Assembly (NCBI GenBank): GCA_938041705.1
Contig: CALISP010000312.1
Coordinates: forward strand, 1-16,814
Length of the DNA: 16,814 bases
Reading direction: 5' to 3'
From: an uncultured Cocleimonas sp.
Lineage (GTDB): Bacteria; Pseudomonadota; Gammaproteobacteria; Thiotrichales; Thiotrichaceae
The first letter of the stretch is position 1; each line of letters opens with the position of its first letter. Shown piece after piece: positions 7,549 through 13,845 of this stretch. A program made the position numbers and the translations under genes. The notes under the pieces are model-generated. The model saw only the letters and a program-made list of their open reading frames with translations, was not told the DNA's origin and made no database searches.

Positions 7549-7561
7549 CATACTAGGTATG
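7549..7561. promoter_or_regulatory. CATAC-TAG-GTATG inverted repeat upstream of the SoxK-like gene
   Basis: A perfect 5+3+5 inverted repeat lies 76 bp before the start codon of the small secreted protein at 7637. It is a plausible but unproven operator. The rest of the 317-bp gap between guaB and this gene holds the guaB promoter and leader elements listed separately and AT-rich sequence without further structure that I could identify. Confidence 0.25.
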
Positions 7562-7636
7562 TTTGTCAGGTTAATTTATGACTACAATAACTCAATAATG
7601 ATAATAAAATTTTATACATTAATTAAGGAGTGATAC

Positions 7637-7921
7637 ATGAAATTTAAGTTTTTACTAGCTACACTACTGCTAGCCTTATCGACTGGTGCAATGGCTGAAT
7701 CAGCACAAGATGCTATTAAAGCCGCTAAAGCCGCACAAAAAGAAGCCAGCTCCTTGGGCTTTGAATGGCGCGATATGGGTAAAACTATTAAAAAAGCAGA
7801 AGCCGCTGCGAAAGAAGGCAAAGATAAAAAAGCAATCAAACTCGCTAATAAAATAACGGGGCAGATAGCCATGATTAGAAAACAAGCAGAACTAGGTAAG
7901 ACTGCTGGCCCTACTTTCTAA
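7637..7921 (+). CDS. Small periplasmic helical protein, SoxXA-binding protein (SoxK)-like
   Basis: The 94-aa product starts with a clear Sec signal peptide (KFKF, then a hydrophobic core) with likely cleavage after AMA at residue 20. The mature ~74 residues contain no cysteine and are rich in Ala and Lys. They form predicted helices around an EWRDMGKTIKKAEAAAKEG segment (43-61) and end in AGPTF. The pattern A..AAQK.A...G.EWRD..K.I..A...A..GK...A..LA resembles SoxK, the small partner that binds and stimulates the SoxXA cytochrome in thiosulfate oxidation. That match is from memory of the family and no other sox gene is visible, so the role is inferred. A strong Shine-Dalgarno (AAGGAGTG, 7625-7632) precedes the ATG, unlike most neighbours. 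It lies between guaB and xseA and ends at a bidirectional terminator. Confidence 0.6.
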   Translation: MKFKFLLATLLLALSTGAMAESAQDAIKAAKAAQKEASSLGFEWRDMGKTIKKAEAAAKEGKDKKAIKLANKITGQIAMIRKQAELGKTAGPTF

Positions 7922-7936
7922 TTGAATAGTAAAATT

Positions 7937-7967
7937 AAAAAAGCCGCGAATATCGCGGCTTTTTTTT
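7937..7967. terminator. Strong bidirectional intrinsic terminator
   Basis: GCCGCGA (7943-7949) and TCGCGGC (7953-7959) form a perfect stem around ATA, flanked by AAAAAA on the left and a T-run on the right. Both strands therefore show a GC-rich hairpin followed by a U tract. It sits between two convergent genes, 16 bp after the plus-strand stop and 28 bp beyond the minus-strand stop. Confidence 0.95.
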
Positions 7968-7994
7968 GCATAAATTAAATACCATTAAATTTAC

Positions 7995-8324
7995 TTAGTT
8001 AGCAGGAAAATCTAAACCTGTCTTATCTGATAAACAATCTCCAATTTCAGCTGTAATTAAAGTGTAGTATTCGGCCATATTTCTTTGCATTTTTTCTTTA
8101 CCCGCTTTAGTTGATACTTCCATATTAGGCATTTCAAATGACGAAGAATCAGCACAATAAGCATAATGTTCTTTAACATCTTCTTTGCACTTATTATTAC
8201 TTTCGCACATATCAATCCAGACTTTCATTGATTCATCAGACTTTAATGAATTACCACCTTGGAAGCTATTGTAAGCAAAAAATGCTAGAACTAAGGCTAA
8301 TAAAACAATGACTACAATTTTCAT
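7995..8324 (-). CDS. Small membrane-anchored or exported protein with four cysteines
   Basis: I do not recognise this 109-aa product. Residues 1-18 are a lone hydrophobic stretch (KIVVIVLLALVLAFFAY) that could be an N-terminal anchor or an uncleaved signal. The remainder is polar and acidic. It has four cysteines at 40, 46, 57 and 97, an even number that would suit two disulfides in the periplasm. The start is well supported by an AGAGTGAG Shine-Dalgarno seven or so bases before the ATG. It converges with the SoxK-like gene at a shared terminator, and together the pair separates guaB from xseA. The four-cysteine helical appearance could also suit a small chaperone or inhibitor; I do not assign a function. 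Confidence 0.75.
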   Translation of the reverse strand: MKIVVIVLLALVLAFFAYNSFQGGNSLKSDESMKVWIDMCESNNKCKEDVKEHYAYCADSSSFEMPNMEVSTKAGKEKMQRNMAEYYTLITAEIGDCLSDKTGLDFPAN

Positions 8325-8538
8325 AAACTCACTCTTTGTATAAACTTATTTTTATTTGAAGTTAAATAAAATAACTAATCAGTTAATCCTAGAACATCTT
8401 GAGTCAAACTAACAAAGTTAATAGATGAAGTGTATCAATAAACTTAAATAATAAATTACAACTTGTAATACAAACTTACATCAAAGAAATAATGTATCTG
8501 GTCTAATAAAAAATACAGGTATTTAAGTCTTACAACAG

Positions 8539-8544
8539 TATACT
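8539..8544 (+). promoter_or_regulatory. Candidate -10 element (TATACT) directly before xseA
   Basis: TATACT lies 9 bases before the xseA ATG, so transcription from it would begin within about three bases of the start codon and give a leaderless or near-leaderless mRNA. No good -35 is present at the right distance and no Shine-Dalgarno precedes the ATG. The rest of the 229-bp gap holds only AT-rich sequence and a short TTGTA-A-TACAA palindrome at 8463. Confidence 0.3.
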
Positions 8545-8553
8545 TATTAACTA

Positions 8554-9888
8554 ATGGAAAACTCTAACCGTACAATAATCTCAGTGGGTGAGCTCAATGC
8601 CGAAGTCAACCAACAATTAAACCAAGGTTTTCCCTTGCTTTGGGTGGAAGGAGAGATTTCAAATTTGGTACGTCCTTCTTCTGGACACTTATACTTCACT
8701 CTCAAAGACAGTAAATCACAAATTCGATCAGCTATGTTTCGTAATCGAAATATGAAACTCAACATCAAACCAGAAAATGGTATGAAAGTATTAGTGAGAG
8801 GACGCGTAGGTTTATACGAGCCGCGCGGCGAATATCAATTCATTGCAGAACACATGGAAGATGCTGGTGTAGGCCAGCTACAAAAACAATTTGAACTACT
8901 TAAACAAAAGCTCTCTACAGCCGGGTTATTTGATGAAAAATATAAAAAAGAATTACCTGAGTATCCTAAACGGATAGCAATAATTACATCACCTACAGGA
9001 GCGGCGATTCGTGACATACTGAATGTATTAAATAGACGCAGCCCACAAACACCCGTTTTAATTTATCCTGTTGCAGTACAAGGCGAAGCATCAAAAACAG
9101 AAATAGAGACCGCTATTATGCGTGCTGACCTAGATAAAAAATGCGATCTCATTATCCTTGCTCGTGGCGGTGGTTCTATTGAAGACCTATGGTCATTCAA
9201 TGAAGAAAATGTAGCCAAAGCAATCTACAATGCGAACACTCCAATTATTTCAGGAGTCGGGCATGAAATAGACTTTACAATAGCTGATTTTGTATCAGAT
9301 TTGCGTGCACCAACACCTTCTGCTGCAGCTGAACTTGCTACACCAGACAGAGAACAACTACTTACCGAAACAGTCCAGACAAAACTTTGGTTAGAACAAA
9401 CCATAAAACGATCAATCAAACAAAAGAAGCAGGATTTAGATTGGCTGGAATCACGTCTATTATTGCAGAAACCCGCAAATAAAATTCAACAACAGTCACA
9501 ACGGTTAGACGAATTAGATAATCGCCTTAAATCTCTAGTTCTGAAAATATTTGATAAAAAACAACTACAACTTGATTCTTTGGGTTCACGATTACATTCA
9601 AATTTACCGCAACGTAAAATAGCAGAACATTCTCAAAGATTAACTCACATCAATATAAGATTAAATGAAGTTATCAAGAATAACTTACGCAATAAACAAT
9701 CCATTTTTTATATAAATATTGCAAAACTTGATGCTATAAGTCCTTTAAAAACATTAGATAGAGGATATGCAATTATTAAAGATAAACAATCTGGAAAATT
9801 AATAACGACAGTTACGCAAGCTGAATCAAACAACGCTATTTTAATCAAGCTAAAGGATGGCGAGTTAAACGCCAAAGTAGATCCTTAA
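8554..9888 (+). CDS. xseA: Exodeoxyribonuclease VII large subunit
   Basis: XseA is the catalytic subunit of exonuclease VII, which degrades single-stranded DNA from both ends into short oligonucleotides. The 444-aa product has the N-terminal OB-fold (about 1-105: ISVGELNAEVNQ, LWVEGEISN, GHLYFTLKD) and the catalytic domain with KRIAIITSPTGAAIRDI, ARGGGSIEDLWSFN, SGVGHEIDFTIADFVSDLRA and PTPSAAAELA. A long coiled-coil region (about 270-390) and the C-terminal PLKTLDRGYAII segment complete it. All family landmarks are present. The partner xseB is not in this window. The gene is divergent from guaB as in many gammaproteobacteria, but with two small genes placed between. The ATG lacks a Shine-Dalgarno. 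Confidence 0.97.
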   Translation: MENSNRTIISVGELNAEVNQQLNQGFPLLWVEGEISNLVRPSSGHLYFTLKDSKSQIRSAMFRNRNMKLNIKPENGMKVLVRGRVGLYEPRGEYQFIAEHMEDAGVGQLQKQFELLKQKLSTAGLFDEKYKKELPEYPKRIAIITSPTGAAIRDILNVLNRRSPQTPVLIYPVAVQGEASKTEIETAIMRADLDKKCDLIILARGGGSIEDLWSFNEENVAKAIYNANTPIISGVGHEIDFTIADFVSDLRAPTPSAAAELATPDREQLLTETVQTKLWLEQTIKRSIKQKKQDLDWLESRLLLQKPANKIQQQSQRLDELDNRLKSLVLKIFDKKQLQLDSLGSRLHSNLPQRKIAEHSQRLTHINIRLNEVIKNNLRNKQSIFYINIAKLDAISPLKTLDRGYAIIKDKQSGKLITTVTQAESNNAILIKLKDGELNAKVDP

Positions 9889-9889
9889 T

Positions 9890-10327
9890 TTGAAACTTAG
9901 CCTTTGTCCTTGCTCCTCAAATAAACCATACAACTTATGCTGTAGGCGTTTCCATAATGGTAATATTCATCCCTTAACAGCGGAAGCTTTAATGCGCTCA
10001 CGTTACAGCGCATATGTTAAAAATAATACCCAATACATTTATCGTACTTGGGATGAAAACACACGCCCTTCTTTAAAAGTATTACGTGAAGAAAGTTCTC
10101 AGAGCTTTACCTGTTTGCAAATAATGAATACTACAAAAGGTAATCAAGATGATGAAACTGGGACAGTAGAATTTATTGCTAGTTATACCCTAAGCACTGA
10201 TGACATACATGAAATACATCAACATCATGAAAATAGTTACTTTATAAAAAGAAATAACCGTTGGCTGTATGTAAATGAAAAAAGTAAAATCGACGTAAAT
10301 AAAATTAAAACAAACTTAATGAGATAG
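9890..10327 (+). CDS. YchJ-family SEC-C motif protein (UPF0225)
   Basis: This 145-aa product belongs to the YchJ family. It has an N-terminal SEC-C zinc-binding motif with Cys6, Cys8, Cys17 and Cys18 (CPCSSNKPYNLCC), the family segment PLTAEALMRSRYSAYVKNN, and an NTF2-like C-terminal fold ending in RWLYVNE. The cellular role of YchJ is not established. The SEC-C motif is best known from the SecA C-terminus, where it binds zinc and SecB. The frame begins with TTG at 9890, one base after the xseA stop, and no internal ATG precedes the SEC-C motif. Translation may depend on ribosomes finishing xseA. The CPXCG protein follows after 13 bp. Confidence 0.85.
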   Translation: MKLSLCPCSSNKPYNLCCRRFHNGNIHPLTAEALMRSRYSAYVKNNTQYIYRTWDENTRPSLKVLREESSQSFTCLQIMNTTKGNQDDETGTVEFIASYTLSTDDIHEIHQHHENSYFIKRNNRWLYVNEKSKIDVNKIKTNLMR

Positions 10328-10340
10328 GAAAGATAATCAA

Positions 10341-10529
10341 ATGTATGGCTTAGAGTCAGTAAATATCCAATGTCCTTTTTGTTGGGAAACTTTCGAAGTA
10401 ATTGCAGATTGCTCTGTGGAATCCCAAGAATATGTTGAAGATTGCGAGGTCTGTTGTCGGCCGATTGAAATGAAAGTTGAAATAAACGAAGAAGGTTTAC
10501 CAAATATTGAAGTTAGTAGAGAAAACTAA
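10341..10529 (+). CDS. CPXCG motif-containing cysteine-rich protein
   Basis: A 62-aa acidic protein with two CxxC pairs, CPFC (11-14) and CEVC (35-38), followed by an additional Cys39; another cysteine is at 24. This is the layout of the Cys-rich CPXCG family, small zinc-ribbon-like proteins widespread in proteobacteria with no known function. A GGAAAG Shine-Dalgarno is placed well before the ATG. It probably forms a short operon with xseA and the YchJ-type gene, because the three follow each other on the same strand with gaps of 1 and 13 bp. The first dispersed repeat copy lies 22 bp beyond its stop. Confidence 0.85.
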   Translation: MYGLESVNIQCPFCWETFEVIADCSVESQEYVEDCEVCCRPIEMKVEINEEGLPNIEVSREN

Positions 10530-10551
10530 TTTCAATAATGCACAGATAAAT

Positions 10552-10568
10552 GACACCCCCCTACTTTT
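10552..10568 (-). repeat. Dispersed repeat copy 1 (AAAAGTAGGGGGGTGTC)
   Basis: The minus strand reads AAAAGTAGGGGGGTGTC; the core is identical to the copies at 12027 and 16055. It sits in the gap between the CPXCG protein gene and the MFS gene, 22 bp after a stop codon. An AGATAAAT stretch borders it on the plus-strand left side, as at copy 3. There is no self-complementary hairpin. Confidence 0.75.
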
Positions 10569-10594
10569 GCTTGTTTTCCCTATTTTACCCTGTC

Positions 10595-10613
10595 GATTAT
10601 GATAATCTTCATT
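10595..10613 (+). promoter_or_regulatory. Fur-box-like site upstream of the MFS permease gene
   Basis: GATTATGATAATCTTCATT matches the classical 19-bp Fur consensus GATAATGATAATCATTATC at 15 positions, including 12 of the first 13. It lies 67 bp before the MFS start codon, a normal operator distance. In AT-rich DNA such matches can arise by chance, and no convincing promoter was placed around it. Confidence 0.35.
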
Positions 10614-10679
10614 TGAATAATAATAAATGCTGAGTTTCATTACTCGTTTACGTCATTAATAATGGGGAGCTGAATTGCA

Positions 10680-11981
10680 ATGTCAGCAGATTCAATAAGA
10701 ACAAACAATAATATCAATCAAAACCGTCCTTGGTTTTGGATTCCAAGTTTATATTTCACTGAAGGCTTACCTTATTTTGCAATCGTTATCCTCTCAACTT
10801 TTATGTATAAAAGTTTTGGTTTAAGTAATACCGACATTGCTTTTTACACCGCCTGGTTTTACCTACCTTGGGTTATAAAACCATTATGGAGTCCGTTTGT
10901 TGATATCTACCGAAGCAAACGCTTTTGGATAATTGCTATGCAGCTATCATTAGGTGCAGGTTTTGCTGGTTTGGCTTTGTTGCTTCCTTTAGCTGATTAT
11001 TTACGCTATTCCTTAGTTTTATTTTGGTTATTAGCCTTTAGTTCAGCTACTCATGATATCGCGGCAGATGGTTATTATTTACAAGTACTCAATAACGGAC
11101 AACAATCATTTTTTGTAGGAATTCGTTCAACTTTCTATCGCATTGCGATGATTACAGGGCAAGGTCTAATCGTAATTCTAGCAGGCAAGTTAGAGAATAT
11201 TTACGATGTTAAAACGGCTTGGCAATTAACCATGGCTTTAATTTCAATACTCTTAATTATGATAGCAATTTATCACGCCTTTGTATTACCAAGAGAATCC
11301 TCTCAACAAACAGTATTAACTAAAGTATCTCCATTTAAAGGCTATACAGAAGTTTTGAAAAGTTTCTTTAAACGTGAGCATATTTTAATCTATATTGCTT
11401 TTATATTGCTGTATCGACTTGGAGAAGCCCAACTCGGAAAAATAGCAGGTCTATTTATGCTTGACGATCGAATAGAAGGTGGACTCGGATTAAGTACCGA
11501 AGCCGTAGGTTTTATTTATGGCACAGTAGGCGTTTCAGCACTTGTTATAGGCGGAATTATAGGAGGTATATTAGTTTCTAGACATGGATTGAAATTTTGG
11601 GTTTGGTGGATGGCTTTAGCGATTAATCTTCCTGATATTGGATATATTTATATGGCTATACATCAACCAGAATCTTCCGTGGTTATATATAGTTTAGTTG
11701 GCATTGAGCAATTTGGATACGGCTTTGGGTTCACTGCATTTATGATGTATTTAATCTATATTGCTGATGGCCATTTTAAAACCGCTCACTATGCAATTGC
11801 CACAGGATTTATGGCAGCTGGAATGATGATTCCTGGAATGTTTAGCGGTTGGATTCAAGAACAATTGGGATATAGCAATTTCTTTATCTGGGTAACTATA
11901 GCGACGATACCCGCATTTATAATTATCGCCTTTATACCCTTAGATAAGGAATTTGGAAAGCTTAAACGTAAAGCTGTTTAA
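10680..11981 (+). CDS. AmpG/PAT-type MFS permease
   Basis: The 433-aa product is an integral inner-membrane protein with about twelve hydrophobic helices. Its N-terminal half carries AmpG-family landmarks: FWIPSLYFTEGLPYF, WFYLPWVIKPLWSPFVD and a FSSATHDIAADGYY segment. AmpG itself imports anhydromuropeptides during cell-wall recycling, and the related RhtX/FptX permeases import siderophores. This protein is shorter than E. coli AmpG (491 aa), closer in size to the siderophore-type members, and a Fur-like site lies upstream, so iron uptake is a real alternative. The substrate is not decided by the sequence. A GGGGAG Shine-Dalgarno (10664-10669) supports the ATG at 10680. It stands alone, flanked on both sides by copies of the dispersed repeat. 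Confidence 0.82.
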   Translation: MSADSIRTNNNINQNRPWFWIPSLYFTEGLPYFAIVILSTFMYKSFGLSNTDIAFYTAWFYLPWVIKPLWSPFVDIYRSKRFWIIAMQLSLGAGFAGLALLLPLADYLRYSLVLFWLLAFSSATHDIAADGYYLQVLNNGQQSFFVGIRSTFYRIAMITGQGLIVILAGKLENIYDVKTAWQLTMALISILLIMIAIYHAFVLPRESSQQTVLTKVSPFKGYTEVLKSFFKREHILIYIAFILLYRLGEAQLGKIAGLFMLDDRIEGGLGLSTEAVGFIYGTVGVSALVIGGIIGGILVSRHGLKFWVWWMALAINLPDIGYIYMAIHQPESSVVIYSLVGIEQFGYGFGFTAFMMYLIYIADGHFKTAHYAIATGFMAAGMMIPGMFSGWIQEQLGYSNFFIWVTIATIPAFIIIAFIPLDKEFGKLKRKAV

Positions 11982-12026
11982 TTATGGGTAACAATTGAAA
12001 CAACCTGCTAGATACAGCTTATTAAG

Positions 12027-12043
12027 GACACCCCCCTACTTTT
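12027..12043 (-). repeat. Dispersed repeat copy 2 (AAAAGTAGGGGGGTGTC)
   Basis: An exact 17-base match to copy 1, in the same orientation, 45 bp beyond the MFS stop and 27 bp beyond the stop of the convergent 142-aa gene. The flanks differ from copies 1 and 3 apart from the core. No terminator hairpin is visible in this convergent gap. Confidence 0.75.
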
Positions 12044-12070
12044 GGCATATTCTTATTTCTTTATGTTCGA

Positions 12071-12499
12071 TTATTGCTTGCTTGTAAAGTTCACAGATAG
12101 AATATTAGATTGCAAATTGCCTGCATAACTCAAATCATAATTATTCCTGAGAAAAGTAATCGCGCTTTTAGATGCATCTTCTTCAATCATTGTTAGGGCT
12201 TGGTGCGCATCAAAGTAAGCAATTAAAAAGCATAAAGTGAAGTTAATTTTAATTAACGGATTACGACTATCATAGTCGACCATATACTCACTTTTAACAT
12301 AATCTACTGCATGAGCGATAAATTTAGGTTCACTAATATCTCGATTAGTGCATGTCATTGTCGCAGCTAATTCTATAAGCTTTTCTTTTTGAGTATCATT
12401 CGGAAAGGGATTGCTTTGAGTTATTACTTCCCAAGCAACCTTCATAGATTCATAAGCCTCGTCGGCCCATTGTTTAGTGTTTTGTGGATATTCTTTCAT
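12071..12499 (-). CDS. Hypothetical protein, 142 aa
   Basis: I do not recognise this protein. It is soluble and acidic, with no signal peptide. Most of it looks alpha-helical (WADEAYESMKVAWEVI, KEKLIELAATM, ITFLRNNYD), with a more hydrophobic stretch at INFTLCFLIAYFDAH near residues 101-115 that is too polar at its ends for a confident membrane helix. It is probably a real gene because the frame is long, uses the same codons as its neighbours and has no competing frame on the other strand. It is divergent from the FIST gene across a 170-bp AT-rich gap that contains a GGTTT-TT-AAACC palindrome at 12605, so the two could share control. Its function is unknown. Confidence 0.7.
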   Translation of the reverse strand: MKEYPQNTKQWADEAYESMKVAWEVITQSNPFPNDTQKEKLIELAATMTCTNRDISEPKFIAHAVDYVKSEYMVDYDSRNPLIKINFTLCFLIAYFDAHQALTMIEEDASKSAITFLRNNYDLSYAGNLQSNILSVNFTSKQ

Positions 12500-12669
12500 A
12501 ATTAATATTTTTAGATAAAAATGACAATTTTGGGTGGGTACTTAATACGTTTATTAATTATATCTGCTTAATCAAATAAAAATAATATTAAAAGCCATCT
12601 ATCAGGTTTTTAAACCCTATACCGTTTTTTAATATATTATTTTCTATAAATATCTTTCATAAAAACAAT

Positions 12670-13845
12670 ATGACTAATTTATCAAATAATAATAACAATA
12701 ATACTTCTCTAAATAATGATAATTTCACTGTTCATTTTGATAACAAAATCAAAAAAGTAGATTATTTACAGAACTTTATTGAAAACTCCAACACGTCCGA
12801 AGTTAAGGGAATAACACTTTTTCTTGGCTCTGATTATATGAGTGATTTATCCCCACTTGATCATTATCTAAAAACTATAGACATTCCTATTTCAGGCGCT
12901 GTCTTTCCAGAAATTATTTATGATAATAAGTTTTATAAAGACGCTGCAATAATTATAGCGTGGAAGTCTGACATTAAAGTTAAAACGTTTAATGATATTA
13001 GTAACCATAAATCTGAATTGTATGATGAAGCTATACCTGCAGAAGAAACAACGCAGAATGACAATAGCAGTTGTCTGATTTTCGTAGACTCTAGAACAGG
13101 TTCTGCTGAAGAAGCTTTAGATGCTTTATATTATAGAAGTGACAATGAGTATCAATATGCTGGAGCTGGAGCTGGATATCTTGGTGATGAGCAATTACCC
13201 TGTATTATTAGTAACGATGGTATAGCAGGAGATGCTTTGCAAACCGTCAGATTATCAATAAAACAAAAGAATAAAGTAACTTATGGATGGACCCCAATAT
13301 CTGGCCCACACTTAGTTACTTCTTCTACTAAAAACAAAGTCAGTACATTGGATTATTTACCAATGGCAGAACAGTACAGAAATTTAATAGCCAAAAATGT
13401 TACTGAAGATATAACAGAGCTTAGTCTTAATGATTTATTTGCAAAATATCCTTTAGGTATCCATCACTATGGTGAGGATATGATCGTAAGAGATCCCTAT
13501 GGCTTCGAAGAAGGCACTATAGAATTCTTCGGTGAAGTACCTGAATTTTCTAATGTATATATCCTATCAGGAGAAGCAGACCAATTAATTAAAGATGTAG
13601 AAATAAGTTTGCAACAGTTCGTTAAAGAAACCCAAGAAGAAAACTCCTTATCAATATTATTTACCTGTATTGGTCGAAGAAGCCTTATGGGTGATAAAAG
13701 TGATGATGAATTAAACGTTATTTCAAATACCTTAAACTCTAAACAACCAATTATTGGTACGAGCTCATTCGGTGAAATAGCCACAAATCAAGAAGGATTA
13801 GTTAGATTCCATGCGCTTTCGCATGTGTTATCTAAAGTCTACTAA
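12670..13845 (+). CDS. FIST-domain sensor protein (NosP-like candidate)
   Basis: The 391-aa soluble protein has a FIST N domain (about 40-235: ITLFLGSDYMSDLSPL, then PISGAVFPEIIYDNKFYKDA) and a FIST C domain (about 235-385). The latter contains YGEDMIVRDPYGFEEGTIEFFGEVPE, given here as its landmarks YGEDM and FFGEVPE, then LFTCIGRRSLMG and a closing IIGTSSFGEIATN segment. FIST proteins are sensory modules paired with chemotaxis receptors, histidine kinases or c-di-GMP enzymes. Some, named NosP, bind haem and report nitric oxide, but no haem ligand can be assigned here. The first 16 residues are asparagine-rich (six Asn in a row from AAT/AAC codons), probably a disordered tail. No Shine-Dalgarno precedes the ATG. 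The stop overlaps the next start as TAATG, indicating translational coupling with the GGDEF-EAL partner. Confidence 0.88.
   Translation: MTNLSNNNNNNTSLNNDNFTVHFDNKIKKVDYLQNFIENSNTSEVKGITLFLGSDYMSDLSPLDHYLKTIDIPISGAVFPEIIYDNKFYKDAAIIIAWKSDIKVKTFNDISNHKSELYDEAIPAEETTQNDNSSCLIFVDSRTGSAEEALDALYYRSDNEYQYAGAGAGYLGDEQLPCIISNDGIAGDALQTVRLSIKQKNKVTYGWTPISGPHLVTSSTKNKVSTLDYLPMAEQYRNLIAKNVTEDITELSLNDLFAKYPLGIHHYGEDMIVRDPYGFEEGTIEFFGEVPEFSNVYILSGEADQLIKDVEISLQQFVKETQEENSLSILFTCIGRRSLMGDKSDDELNVISNTLNSKQPIIGTSSFGEIATNQEGLVRFHALSHVLSKVY

Noticed and set aside
7594..7612. Second Fur-like sequence (AATAATGATAAT...) before the SoxK-like gene
   Set aside because: About 13 of 19 positions match, and almost all of them are A or T in a very AT-rich region, so chance is a sufficient explanation.
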